Counted from the first letter of the stretch, positions 41,701-49,489 are shown. The stretch: DNA of 64,000 bases from Ardenticatenaceae bacterium (GCA_020634455.1 JACKBQ010000001.1:3720001-3784000), one strand, 5' to 3'. A program made the numbers and translations. Notes: generated from the sequence alone by a model not told the origin.

Positions 41701-41723
41701 GCTGCGCCCGCGACACAAATTGA
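38718..41723 (+). CDS. STAND NTPase (nSTAND1-type) with TM segment and SUMF1/FGE-like domain
   Basis: 1001 residues. N-terminal helical region (1-95), then PYIGLESFNEENKHLFYGRD, a hallmark of nSTAND1. Walker A is GPSGSGKSS (about 146), and Walker B lies in VLTIDQFEETF (about 237). A winged-helix/helical arm (VNDQFEVAHEALVRNWPRLV), a coiled coil (residues 535-575), a transmembrane helix (about 578-600) and a Gln/Ala-rich coiled coil follow. A SUMF1 domain occupies about 743-1000 (GGSYQMGAANG, RLPTEAEWEYAARG, VLRGGSWES, GAGFRCARD). The cysteine pair of true formylglycine-generating enzyme is absent, so this domain is probably for binding. The topology suggests a membrane-anchored sensor with an extracytoplasmic SUMF1 head. 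Confidence 0.85.
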   Translation: MSHSDEEFIPFMSFTSMRDSHRALLKDRRKNKGDEDTSEFWEAVTEFLHRGADAGAFIDNTEDREAAQSLLDYWHNQLFHAGKETPEAVLVDYDTTTQPEIPDSRCPYIGLESFNEENKHLFYGRDQLIRELLDQVLVSRLVTAVGPSGSGKSSVVLAGLLPKLEDGELPDSDTWHYYPTIVPGTAPLTQLAKLLEPDGADAAEWITENYETFLRDTNHLAKLVQADANTPAVLTIDQFEETFTLCHDEQERDAFIDNILGLVNAREARHVVILTMRVDYESYLNKVPMFQSLYEQGLVRVTAMNASELHDAIEQPAQAIGLKFEDGLIEALVREIVGEPAALPLLQFALLQLWGNRERNRITWDAYRRLGGVMEALASTADSLYNGMLKEEQNAAKRILLRLVRPGTGVEFTRGRATRRMLYQSGEANDRIDRVLEKLVNARLLRQTDGATSVNDQFEVAHEALVRNWPRLVEWLEDERVVLRHRLRFTAQAEDWDARNRDAGALLRGNHLQEALLFENLNPLEQEFLDASRAAVQQELEEKEAQQRRELEQAQKLAQEEAQRAEAEAKAAQRARNFNYALIVILLLVVSGAISLVYLQNLRQEQEEVSQEATRASVEARETAVAADRLAIVSTTDALQAATVQAMATSDNAVATAEVAANQTLVAERAVVENQAEATAQAATAQAQLATVAAQATQLAREAVQNTPEATVPNQPTATPDPIRLAVDAQINALIRDQDNMPMFYITGGSYQMGAANGADNPLHQVTVDSFFLDQFEVTVQQFADFLNRQGGNNEKCDGVDCATTAVFTSLTNLLNNLGVFEPRPGTERYPATWITWQGANAYCQAVGSRLPTEAEWEYAARGIDGRPFPWGSAAPIFQQTAVFNNNISQSLTNFFPRAFVRVDGLPDGASPFGVQGMAGGAAEWVQDWYDPEFYNSPLPAIGYNDDATSGLKVLRGGSWESTADELGTALRYALAPDDPNTFDLDNSHIGAGFRCARDTN

Positions 41724-41801
41724 GCATAAGGTGCTGGGTAGCAGAGGTGCTGGGGTGAAAATGAGAACCCCCGCTCCCTTGCTCCTCTGCACCTTATGCG
41801 C
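41724..41801. repeat. aggtgctgg...gcacctta inverted repeat
   Basis: GCATAAGGTGC and GCACCTTATGC arms lie between the convergent STAND and typA genes; it overlaps the last codons of typA (KKAKKGA). It may terminate both, but no T run follows. Confidence 0.8.
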
Positions 41802-43629
41802 CTTTCTTCGCCTTCTTAATCTCCCGCATACGAATCTCATGCCGCAGTTCCTTCTTGCGGATGCGCAGCGACAGCGGCGTTACCTCTAGCAAATCATCCT
41901 TGGCTAAATATTCAATGGATTCATCCAAAGACATGAGGCGCGGCGTGTGCAGCGCTTCGGCAATGGCAGTTGGCCCAGTGCGCACAGCGCTCAGCACTTT
42001 TGTCTTGCACACGTTCACCACCAAATCCTCGTTGCGGATGTGCTGGCCCACCACCTGCCCGCTGTAAATATCTTCGGCGGGCAGCACAAAGAAGGTGCCG
42101 CGCTGCTGCAACCCTTGCAGGCCGTAGGCGCTTACCGTGCCAGTTTCCATTGCCACCAGCGAGCCAAACTCCTGCGTTTCAATGTCGCCCTTCACCGGTT
42201 CGTAATCATGGAACAGCGTGTGGTAGATACCAGTGCCCCGCGTGGCGGTGAGGAATGGTTGGCGAAAGCCCAAAATGCCGCGCGTAGGCACATAATATTC
42301 GGCGTAAACGGTTCCATCTTCCCCGTAATGAATGTTTTGCATGAGGCCGCGCCGCCGCCCCAGCATTTCGCTAACAGAGCCAAGGTAATCGTTGTGGACT
42401 TCCAGGAACAGCTTTTCGATAGGTTCGGTACGGCCGTTCGCCCCTTCCTTAAAAATCACCTCTGGGCGGCTAATGGCAAACTCGTACCCTTCGCGCCGCA
42501 TCGTCTCGATGAGGATCGCCAAATGCAGCTCGCCTCGCCCGGAAACGATAAATTCACCCGACTTCTCCGTCTCTTCCACGCGCATCGCCACGTTGCTTTC
42601 CAGCTCTCGCAGTAGCCGCTCCCGAATTTGGCGGCTGGTGACAAATTTACCTTCTTTACCGGCAAACGGGCTGTCGTTCACCTGGAAAGTCATGCGCACG
42701 GTCGGCTCTTCCACCTTGATGGGGGGCAGCGGGCGTGGATCGTTAACGTCGGCGAGCGTATCGCCGATGCCCACATCCGGGAAGCCCGCAATGGCCACGA
42801 TGTCGCCCGCTTGCACCTGGTCTTGCTCTACGCGCTGCAAGTCACGGAAGGTGTACAGCTTGGTGATTTTGCCCGGTTCCATTTTGCCATTGGCGCGGAT
42901 GTGCATAATTTGCTGACCATCGTTGATGGTGCCGCTGGTGAGCCGCCCGACAGCGATTTTGCCTACGTAGCTGCTGTATTCCAAGGTAGTGACGAGCAGT
43001 TGGGTGGGGCCATCGGGGTCAATCATGGGGGCGGGCAGGTAATTGACAATGGTGTCGAATAACGGCCGTAAATCATCAGCCAATTCATCCGGGCCTTCGC
43101 CAGCTTTGCCTTCCAGCGCCTTCGTGTAGATCACAGGAAAATCGGCCTGCTCCTCACTGGCTCCCAGGTCAATGAACAGGTCAAACGTGGCGTTTACCAC
43201 GAAATCTGGGCGAGCGGCGGGGCGATCAATTTTGTTCACCACCACAATCACCTTGACCCCTTTATCCAGCGCCTGGCGCAACACAAAGCGGGTTTGGGGC
43301 ATTGGCCCTTCCACGGCATCCACCAGCAGCAGCGCCCCGTCTACCATGTTCACCACCCGCTCCACCTCGCCGCCAAAATCGGCGTGGCCAGGTGTATCTA
43401 CAATATTGATGGTAGTGCCTTCGTACACAATGCTGGTATTTTTAGCCAAAATGGTGATGCCCCGCTCTTTCTCCAAATCGTTAGAGTCTAGAACGCGCTC
43501 TTGCATTTCCTGATTGGCGCGAAAAACGTTTGTTTGGCGCAACATGCCATCCACCAGCGTGGTTTTGCCGTGGTCAACGTGGGCAATAATGGCAATGTTG
43601 CGAATATCGTTACGAGGTTGTAAAGCCAT
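41794..43629 (-). CDS. typA: Ribosome-associated GTPase TypA/BipA
   Basis: 611 residues, the usual length. G1 is AHVDHGKTTLVDGML, G3 DTPGHADFGGEVERV, G4 VVNKIDRP. The EF-G-like domains and the BipA-specific C-terminal domain (VPTRGILGFRQPFLTATRGT, HIRNEDLVVNVCKTKVLSAV) follow. It aids ribosome assembly and stress responses. I chose the ATG at 43629 (MALQPRNDIRNI). A terminator-like hairpin lies only about 20-50 bases upstream in the leader. The C-terminal KKAKKGA codons extend into a dispersed repeat. Confidence 0.95.
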   Translation of the reverse strand: MALQPRNDIRNIAIIAHVDHGKTTLVDGMLRQTNVFRANQEMQERVLDSNDLEKERGITILAKNTSIVYEGTTINIVDTPGHADFGGEVERVVNMVDGALLLVDAVEGPMPQTRFVLRQALDKGVKVIVVVNKIDRPAARPDFVVNATFDLFIDLGASEEQADFPVIYTKALEGKAGEGPDELADDLRPLFDTIVNYLPAPMIDPDGPTQLLVTTLEYSSYVGKIAVGRLTSGTINDGQQIMHIRANGKMEPGKITKLYTFRDLQRVEQDQVQAGDIVAIAGFPDVGIGDTLADVNDPRPLPPIKVEEPTVRMTFQVNDSPFAGKEGKFVTSRQIRERLLRELESNVAMRVEETEKSGEFIVSGRGELHLAILIETMRREGYEFAISRPEVIFKEGANGRTEPIEKLFLEVHNDYLGSVSEMLGRRRGLMQNIHYGEDGTVYAEYYVPTRGILGFRQPFLTATRGTGIYHTLFHDYEPVKGDIETQEFGSLVAMETGTVSAYGLQGLQQRGTFFVLPAEDIYSGQVVGQHIRNEDLVVNVCKTKVLSAVRTGPTAIAEALHTPRLMSLDESIEYLAKDDLLEVTPLSLRIRKKELRHEIRMREIKKAKKGA

Positions 43630-43650
43630 AAAATTATCTGAGTCCTTCAC

Positions 43651-43679
43651 GAAAAAGCCCGGCCAAATGATGGTCGGGC
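43651..43679 (-). terminator. Terminator-like hairpin in the typA leader (possible attenuator)
   Basis: On the minus strand GCCCGACC, a 7-base loop, GGCCGGGC, then TTTTTC. It ends about 21 bases before the typA ATG. No gene upstream on that strand needs a terminator, because the next gene is divergent. Confidence 0.65.
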
Positions 43680-43827
43680 AAAATAGTTGATTGAATTTAG
43701 CTGGATTGTATGCCAGGAGTGGGTTGGAGGCAAAAAGCGCCAAAGTCTGCCAAACGCCTTGGGTAATATTCATTTATCATGCGCACTTGGGGAAGTTAGT
43801 AGATGCCCAATTTATACTCGCTGTTTT

Positions 43828-43850
43828 GCCACAGAGAACTCAGAGATTTA
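43828..43850. repeat. gccacagag repeat, half copy
   Basis: A GCCACAGAGAACTCAGAG half-element without its CTCTGTGGC partner, within the 335-base gap between typA and the lipoprotein gene. Confidence 0.55.
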
Positions 43851-43895
43851 TGAAAAGCTCTCGGTTCGTTTCTACAATCCTATTCACAAAGCTCA

Positions 43896-43924
43896 TTACA
43901 TATCAGCTTGTAAAATTGTATAAT
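43896..43924 (+). promoter_or_regulatory. Promoter of the lipoprotein gene
   Basis: TTACAT (43896-43901), 17 bases, TATAAT (43919-43924), about 40 bases before the ATG at 43965. Confidence 0.65.
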
Positions 43925-43964
43925 TTCCCTCACTAAACTTTCTCGCGTTTGCAGAGGATTCAAG

Positions 43965-45356
43965 ATGAAGAAAAGTGCCTGGTTGCTCATTGTTTGGCTG
44001 TTGGTTTGTTTGATAGGATGTAATTCTGGGGAAGAAACGGCCGTTTCCCAACTTCCCACCGCCACGATAGTGCCAACGGAAACGGCCGTATCGCCCACGC
44101 TCACCCCAAGCCCAACGCCACTGCCCGCGACACCCACTTCAATGCCACCAACCCAAACGCCAACAGCGACTGCCACACCTTCACCGACAGCCACCCCGGA
44201 TTTTTCTTGCCCACAGCCAGGCGGCAATGCCACGCTGGAAAAGCCAATGGCTCTTGCCGAATTTTCAGAAAACCTTGTGACCTATCTCAATAAAGTTGGC
44301 ACGATCGAGCAACTTCCTGAGCAATTGGCTGCATTAGATATTGAATATGAAATTTTCCTGGTCGATATGAACGGAGATGGAATAACAGAAGTTGTACTGA
44401 ATACATCTATACCGTTCGAAGAATTATCTCCCAGAGATCACATAACTTCTGTTTTGCAATGCCGTGACGACAGCTACCAAATAATATTTGAGACTTTTTG
44501 GGGATATTGGCATTATTTTGATTACACATTTTCGGATGATGTAAACAATGATGGGAATATGGATGTAATTGTTCTGGGTGGCTTCGCTGGTTCTGCTTGC
44601 GCTTTAGGACCCACTATTTTACTCCTTCAGGATGATGCAATTCTCGATGTCTCTCCTAATCTAGAATCAAGTTTTAGTTGCTCCGATCAAAATCGCGTCA
44701 TGTTAAACGATACTGACAATGATGGCATTAAAGAGTTCATTGTATCTGGCCCAACTCTTGAGCATACAGAGTTTCCGCCTCCGCGTATCATCACCCAAAC
44801 CTACGGGTTGCAGAACAATACCTACAGCCTGCAAACCTTAGAACTAGGTCCCCCTGAATCGTTGGTTCATTTGCTTGATGATGCCCAAAAAGCGTTGGAT
44901 TACAATGAGTGGGATTTGGCTGTGGAGCTATATAAAGACGTTGCCCAAAATCAATTACTAGGTGCTTTTTACTCTTACAACATTACTCCTTTCCAATTGG
45001 CTAAAGAATTGGGGGTTGAACCCGATCATCCACTAGAATACCAGCAAGCCTTTGCTTTATTTCGGCTGGCGGCGCTGCAAACTGTGCTGGGAAACACAGC
45101 CGAAGCAGATTGGGCGCTGACTCAACTCCAGGAGCGATTCCCTCCGGATATGCCTGGTGCTGAGTTCATTTCCTTGACTTTGCTGCTGGTAAATTCTTTT
45201 CAGGAAGGAAACACACCCGAATCCGCTTGCGAGGCCGTCGCGCAAGAAATTGAACAAACTTACCCAGAGCTTGGTGCCCATTATTACTGGGGTTGGAATA
45301 TTGTCTGGTACGAGAATGAGACCATTTGTCCTTTTACTGAACCGTTCTATCAATAA
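43965..45356 (+). CDS. Lipoprotein with Thr/Pro linker and calcium-loop-like repeats
   Basis: 463 residues. A lipoprotein signal ends in LIGC (Cys19). A TP-rich linker (PTATIVPTETAVSPTLTPSP and similar, residues 30-84) precedes the globular part. That part contains three D-x-N-x-D-G segments (VDMNGDGITEV, DVNNDGNMDV, DTDNDGIKEF) resembling FG-GAP/VCBS calcium loops. The C-terminal half is helical, TPR-like (ALFRLAALQTVLGNTAEADW). Anchored outside the membrane; function unknown. Two ACGGCCGT copies within 45 bases encode TAV in the linker. Its end overlaps tupC by seven bases, tail to tail. Confidence 0.8.
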   Translation: MKKSAWLLIVWLLVCLIGCNSGEETAVSQLPTATIVPTETAVSPTLTPSPTPLPATPTSMPPTQTPTATATPSPTATPDFSCPQPGGNATLEKPMALAEFSENLVTYLNKVGTIEQLPEQLAALDIEYEIFLVDMNGDGITEVVLNTSIPFEELSPRDHITSVLQCRDDSYQIIFETFWGYWHYFDYTFSDDVNNDGNMDVIVLGGFAGSACALGPTILLLQDDAILDVSPNLESSFSCSDQNRVMLNDTDNDGIKEFIVSGPTLEHTEFPPPRIITQTYGLQNNTYSLQTLELGPPESLVHLLDDAQKALDYNEWDLAVELYKDVAQNQLLGAFYSYNITPFQLAKELGVEPDHPLEYQQAFALFRLAALQTVLGNTAEADWALTQLQERFPPDMPGAEFISLTLLLVNSFQEGNTPESACEAVAQEIEQTYPELGAHYYWGWNIVWYENETICPFTEPFYQ

Positions 45357-46084
45357 ACCGTATCGCCGCGGACGAAAGCGGCCGTTTCCTCCCGCGCTGG
45401 TTCATTGAAAAACTGTTCCGTCGCCGCCACCTCAATCAATTCCCCCGCCCAGAGCAGCGCCGTGCGGTGGGCAATACGCCGCGCCTGGAAGATGTTGTGC
45501 GTCACCAGCACCACCGTCATGCCGCTACGCTGGTTTTCCGCCTGAATAATTGACTCGATGATGCGTACGTTGTTGGGGTCCAGGTTGGCCGTTGGCTCGT
45601 CCAGCAGCAGCACGTCTGGCTGGGTCACCAGCGCCCGTGCCAGCGCCACCCGCTGCGCCTCCCCCGCCGACAGTTTGGGGGCCGATTGGTCCGCCAGCGG
45701 TGCTAAACCCAATCGTTCCAGCCACTCATTTTCCACCGCTGGCGGCAGCTTTTGCCCGCGCAGCCCTGGCCCGTAGCGCAAATTGGCCCGCACCGAGCGC
45801 TGCAGCAGCAACGGCCGTTGAAAAACAGTCGTTACCCGCCGCCGCTGCCCTAAACCCAAATCGGCCGTTACCACCTGCCCATCAAACCGCACAGTGCCCT
45901 GGCTGGCTGGTTCCAAAAAGTTGAGCAGCCGCAGCAGCGTGCTTTTGCCCGCCCCGCTCGGCCCCACCAGCGCCAAAATCTCCCCCCGCTGCACGGTGAG
46001 CTGACCGACATTGAGGACGGTACGGCCGTCATACACCTTCTGCACCTCGTTTAGCTCAAAAACTGGCTGGCTCATAGACGTCAT
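45350..46084 (-). CDS. tupC: Tungstate ABC transporter ATPase
   Basis: 244 residues with Walker A GPSGAGKST, Q-loop TTVFQRPLLL, signature LSAGEAQRVAL (G in place of the usual second G-Q pattern), Walker B VLLLDEPTANLD and the His switch LVTHN. Start overlaps the permease stop (ATGA). Together with TupB and TupA it imports tungstate (or molybdate). There is no C-terminal TOBE/Mop regulatory domain, as is typical for TupC. Confidence 0.88.
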   Translation of the reverse strand: MTSMSQPVFELNEVQKVYDGRTVLNVGQLTVQRGEILALVGPSGAGKSTLLRLLNFLEPASQGTVRFDGQVVTADLGLGQRRRVTTVFQRPLLLQRSVRANLRYGPGLRGQKLPPAVENEWLERLGLAPLADQSAPKLSAGEAQRVALARALVTQPDVLLLDEPTANLDPNNVRIIESIIQAENQRSGMTVVLVTHNIFQARRIAHRTALLWAGELIEVAATEQFFNEPAREETAAFVRGDTVY

Positions 46085-46782
46085 CGCTGCGCCCCCCGCT
46101 GCTGCAATCGGTACAGCGCCAGATTTGCCAGCAAGGACAGCAGCAGTAAGATAATCCCCAGCGCAATTGCCAGGGCAAACTCACCCTTGCGCGTTTCCAG
46201 CACGATCGCCGTTGTCAGCACCCGCGTTTCGCCGCGAATGTTGCCCCCCACCAGCATCACCGCCCCCACTTCAGAAATGATGCTGCCAAACGCAGCCACA
46301 ATCGCCGCAAACACCCCCAGCTTGGATTCCAGCAGCATGGTTTTCGCCAACTGCCAGCGCGTCGCCCCCAACGATCGTAACTGCAACGGCAGCAGCGGAT
46401 CGAGGGATTGAACGGCCGTTAACGTCAGCCCCACCACCAGCGGCCAGGCAATAATCATCTGCGCCATCACCATCGCCGATGGCGTAAACAGCCACTCCAG
46501 CTCGCCCAGCGGCCCCTGGTTACTAAGCAGCAGGTAAACAAAAAGGCCCACCACCACCGGCGGCAGGCCCATGCCCGTATAAATCAAAGGAATAATGCAA
46601 CCGCCGCCGGGGAACCGCCCCATCAGCCCCAAAAACGCCCCCACTGGCAGCCCCAGCAGCAGCGCCAGCAGCAAGGCAATCCCCGTCACCCGGAGCGTCA
46701 GCCCCACAATGGCCAATAATTCTGGATCGCCCGACGTGAGCAGTTGAAAAGCGTTGAAAAAAGCGTCTAACAGCGTCTGCAT
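46081..46782 (-). CDS. tupB: Tungstate ABC transporter permease
   Basis: 233 residues, six hydrophobic segments, with the permease EAA-like loop LRSLGATRWQLAKTMLLESK. GMGLPPVVVGLFVYLLLS is typical of TupB/WtpB-like permeases. The ATG at 46782 (MQTLLDAFF) is preferred: the 20 upstream in-frame codons (ISNLQSPISNL) are translated from a dispersed repeat. Confidence 0.88.
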   Translation of the reverse strand: MQTLLDAFFNAFQLLTSGDPELLAIVGLTLRVTGIALLLALLLGLPVGAFLGLMGRFPGGGCIIPLIYTGMGLPPVVVGLFVYLLLSNQGPLGELEWLFTPSAMVMAQMIIAWPLVVGLTLTAVQSLDPLLPLQLRSLGATRWQLAKTMLLESKLGVFAAIVAAFGSIISEVGAVMLVGGNIRGETRVLTTAIVLETRKGEFALAIALGIILLLLSLLANLALYRLQQRGAQR

Positions 46783-46787
46783 AAATG

Positions 46788-46873
46788 GGAGATTGGAGAT
46801 TGGAGACTGGAGATTAGAGATTAAGAGATACAAAATCTCCAATCTCGCAATCGCAGATTGCCCATCTCCAGTC
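46788..46873. repeat. agattggagattggagactgg repeat
   Basis: Tandem gattggaga units followed by their inverse (tctccaatctc). It lies between tupA and tupB, inside the operon. The same unit occurs in mutS at 24.52 kb. Confidence 0.8.
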
Positions 46874-46881
46874 TCTTGTTT

Positions 46882-47739
46882 TTATTGGTCGCGCCACGCC
46901 TGCGAATCCGGGTAAAACAGCGGCTGTCCGTACGTGTCAATGCCAAATTCGGCAATTTTTGACTGCGTTTCCACGCTGGTGAGCCACTCTACAAAACTGT
47001 TCGCCAACTCGTTGTTGATGTTGCCCTTGTCCGGGTTCACCGGGATGACCCCGTACGGATTGTACAACGACAGGTCGGCATTTTCATCAATGCTCTCCCC
47101 GCCCACCATAATGGCCAGATTGGGCAGATTGTCTCGCTGGCTCAAAAAGGTGCCGCGATCGGTGATGGTGTACGCGCCGCTCTCATCGGCAAAGCGCAGC
47201 GTGTCGCCCATGCCCTGCCCCAGCGATTTGTACCACTCCGTTCCAGGATCGCTGGGCAGGCCAGCCGCTTCCCAGAGCGAGCGCTCTTTGGAGTGCGTGC
47301 CGCTGTCATCGCCGCGCGAGGCAAAGGTGGATTCAGTGGCCGCAATCGCCGCCAGCGCGTCCGACGCCAGTTCCATCCCCTGAACGCCCGCCGGGTCATC
47401 CACTGGCCCCACGATGATGAAATCGTTGTACATCACGTCAGACCGCTCGGTGCCGTGTCCGTCCGCCACAAAGGCATCTTCGCGGCTGCGGGCATGCACC
47501 AAAATCACGTCGGCGTCGCCAGCTTCGCCCAGCTCAATCGCCGCGCCCGTGCCCACGGCCACAACGTCCACCTGGGCATTAAACTGTTCCTCAAAATCAG
47601 GCAAAATGGCGTCCAGCAAACCGGAGTCATCGGTGCTGGTGGTGGTGGCCAGACGCAGCACTTCGGGTTCTTTCGGCCCACAAGCGACCAGCAACAGTAC
47701 GGCCGTTCCCAACAGCAAAATACGCAAATATTTCAACAT
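46882..47739 (-). CDS. tupA: Tungstate-binding lipoprotein
   Basis: 285 residues: lipoprotein signal ending LLVAC (Cys20), then LRLATTTSTDDSGLLDAILP. The TTTS-x3-GLL motif is the TupA oxyanion-binding signature. It continues with VDVVAVGTGAAIELG and FASRGDDSGTHSKERSLW, also oxyanion contacts. AGGAGG precedes the ATG. It is the first transporter gene downstream of a perfect palindrome likely bound by the ModE-like regulator. Tungstate is more likely than molybdate by motif, but specificity is not certain. Confidence 0.9.
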   Translation of the reverse strand: MLKYLRILLLGTAVLLLVACGPKEPEVLRLATTTSTDDSGLLDAILPDFEEQFNAQVDVVAVGTGAAIELGEAGDADVILVHARSREDAFVADGHGTERSDVMYNDFIIVGPVDDPAGVQGMELASDALAAIAATESTFASRGDDSGTHSKERSLWEAAGLPSDPGTEWYKSLGQGMGDTLRFADESGAYTITDRGTFLSQRDNLPNLAIMVGGESIDENADLSLYNPYGVIPVNPDKGNINNELANSFVEWLTSVETQSKIAEFGIDTYGQPLFYPDSQAWRDQ

Positions 47740-47770
47740 TTCTACCTCCTCGTTGTGTCAAATAAACAAG

Positions 47771-47795
47771 TCGTTATGATTATTTATCATAACGA
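47771..47795. promoter_or_regulatory. ModE/TupR-type operator palindrome
   Basis: TCGTTATGAT-N5-ATCATAACGA, perfect 10-base arms, between the regulator gene and tupA, about 35 bases from the tupA start. The CGTTAT/ATAACG arms resemble known ModE boxes. Confidence 0.82.
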
Positions 47796-47824
47796 TGAGG
47801 AGTATAGTGAATTTCAGGAGGGTG

Positions 47825-48187
47825 TCAATTGGTGTCTGACAAAGATTTGGTGAGGACGGGGGCGAGAACGGCCGTAAACCGTTCAATCATCTGCTGCTCC
47901 ATTTCCTGGCTAAATTGGGTGAACGCGGCAATGAGATTTTGCGCCAGCGGCGTCAGCGCCGCCCCGCCGCCCCGCTGCCCCCCAACCTGCGTCTCCACCA
48001 GCTTTTCCCCCAGGCGCGTTTCCATCTCGTTGATTTTTTCCCAGGCGGTACGGTAATGGGTCTCCATCGCCGCCGCCGCCGCGCTGATGGAGCCAGTTTC
48101 CGCCACCGCTTGCAGCAGTTCCATCCGCCAGATGGAAAAAACAACGTCCTCTTCAATTTCCAACCACAGGTTTAAGCGGGGTTTCAT
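47825..48187 (-). CDS. ModE-like winged helix-turn-helix regulator
   Basis: 120 residues, equivalent to the ModE N-terminal DNA-binding domain only: MKPRLNLWLEIEEDVVFSIW, LLQAVAETGSISAAAAAMET, HYRTAWEKINEMETRLGEKL, GGQRGGGAALTPLAQNLI. The LysR-like HTH with the TP-box-like GGGAALT segment is characteristic. No molybdate-binding Mop domain follows, so ligand sensing must be indirect or the protein is constitutively a repressor. AAGGAAC precedes the ATG at 48187; upstream in-frame codons come from a dispersed repeat. It lies upstream of tupA on the same strand. Confidence 0.87.
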   Translation of the reverse strand: MKPRLNLWLEIEEDVVFSIWRMELLQAVAETGSISAAAAAMETHYRTAWEKINEMETRLGEKLVETQVGGQRGGGAALTPLAQNLIAAFTQFSQEMEQQMIERFTAVLAPVLTKSLSDTN

Positions 48188-48195
48188 ACGAGTTC

Positions 48196-48277
48196 CTTTG
48201 GTAATCGGTGGTCGGTAATCCGTAATCGGTGAACGGTAATCGGTTTTACCGTTTACGGATAACCGATTACGGATCAT
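48196..48277. repeat. cggtaatcggtgaacgg-family repeat
   Basis: Several alternating ggtaatcgg / ccgattacgg units spanning the thiolase stop to the regulator leader. Confidence 0.82.
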
Positions 48278-49416
48278 ACGCCAAACACATGCGTCAGCAC
48301 CGTGGCCGCCGCACCGCCAACGCTTTGCAGCAGGCCGATTTGGGCATTTTTGACCTGGTTTTTGCCCGCCTGCCCGGTGAGCTGCTGCACAATTTCACAC
48401 GTTTGGTAAATAGCTGTTGCTCCAATTGGATGTCCCCGCGCCTTCAATCCGCCCATCGTAGCAATAGGGATTGGGCCACGAAGACCAATTTTCTTGTCAC
48501 CGGCCAGCCGCCAGCCGCGCCCCGGTGCCGCAAAACCCACTGCCTCCAGCAGCAAGCAGGCCATAATGCTGAATGCGTCATGCACTTCGTAAAAGCTGAT
48601 GTCCTGCGGGTTGACGTTAGCCAGCCGGAACGCTTTTTGGGCAGACAGCCGGGCGGCTTCCAGCGCCAGCGGGTTGGGCCGATCGTCCACGCGAAAGCGG
48701 TCTGTGGCCACGCTGGAGGCGAGGATGTGCACCGGCTTGTCGGTGTAGGCGCGGGCTTCGTTACGCGGAGCCAGCACCACCGCCGCCGCCCCATCGCAAA
48801 TGGGGGAGCAGTCCATCAGCCGAATGGGCGGCACAATGTGGCGCGATTGGCGCACTTCGCGGGCCGTGACTTTTTTATGAAATAGGGCGTTGGGATTGGT
48901 GAGGGCGTTTTGGTGGGCGTTGACGGCAAAATTGACCAGCCCATCCTCTGGCATGCCGTGCCGTTGCATGTACAGCCGCATCAAATCCGCGTTTTTGCTG
49001 ATGAGCGTGGCCCCGGCGACTACCTCTTGCCGGGCGTCCAGCGCTTTGGCCAGGGCGGGCGTGGCTGCGCCTTCGCTCATCTTTTCCACACCAACAGCGA
49101 CGGACAGATCGGCTTCACCGCTAGCGACGGCCAGGTAGGCCATGCGCAGGGCGGCGGCTCCGGTGGCGGTGGCGGCGCGCACTTGCAGCGCCTCAATGCC
49201 ATACAGCCCGGCCTCGTCGGCGATGAGCGCGGCGATGTGCTTCTGGTTTTGCAGCTCGTCGCTGAGCATGTTGCCCGCGAACAGTGCGTCTACCTGATCT
49301 ACACCCGCATCAGACATGGCCTGGCGAACGGCCGTTGCCCCCAACCACCGCAAACTTTGTCCATAAACCTTCTGCACTGGCACCTGCCCGATGCCGACGA
49401 TGCTGACTTGTCTCAT
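48274..49416 (-). CDS. Thiolase-fold protein (SCP2/archaeal type) lacking the usual cysteine
   Basis: 380 residues. Thiolase landmarks are IVGIGQVPVQ at the N-terminus, CSPICDGAAAVVLAP, YEVHDAFSIMACLLLEAVG, and GGLKARGHPIGATA with catalytic His. The segment expected to hold the nucleophilic Cys reads QVRAATATGAAALRMA: Thr where homologues have CATG. It may therefore bind acyl-CoA without carbon-carbon bond chemistry, or rely on a partner. It is adjacent to a CoA-transferase on the same strand. No DUF35/ChsH2-like OB-fold partner is seen. Confidence 0.85.
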   Translation of the reverse strand: MRQVSIVGIGQVPVQKVYGQSLRWLGATAVRQAMSDAGVDQVDALFAGNMLSDELQNQKHIAALIADEAGLYGIEALQVRAATATGAAALRMAYLAVASGEADLSVAVGVEKMSEGAATPALAKALDARQEVVAGATLISKNADLMRLYMQRHGMPEDGLVNFAVNAHQNALTNPNALFHKKVTAREVRQSRHIVPPIRLMDCSPICDGAAAVVLAPRNEARAYTDKPVHILASSVATDRFRVDDRPNPLALEAARLSAQKAFRLANVNPQDISFYEVHDAFSIMACLLLEAVGFAAPGRGWRLAGDKKIGLRGPIPIATMGGLKARGHPIGATAIYQTCEIVQQLTGQAGKNQVKNAQIGLLQSVGGAAATVLTHVFGV

Positions 49417-49429
49417 AATGTACCAATTT

Positions 49430-49489
49430 TGTAGCCGCAGTTTCTTACTGCGCTTTTTTGCGCGGAAAGAATCCGCGGCTACGAATTAG
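49430..49489. repeat. gtagccgcgg...ccgcggctac repeat, copy 1
   Basis: GTAGCCGCAGTTTCTTAC and a matching CCGCGGCTAC arm, with internal CGCG units, between the CoA-transferase and thiolase genes. Confidence 0.8.

Noticed and set aside
40944..41723. SUMF1 domain as an active formylglycine-generating enzyme
   Set aside because: The catalytic cysteine pair is missing and no sulfatase is nearby; a binding role within a STAND protein is more likely.
40944..41723. SUMF1 domain as a diversity-generating retroelement target
   Set aside because: Such domains are frequent targets, but no reverse transcriptase, template repeat or accessory gene is present in the window.
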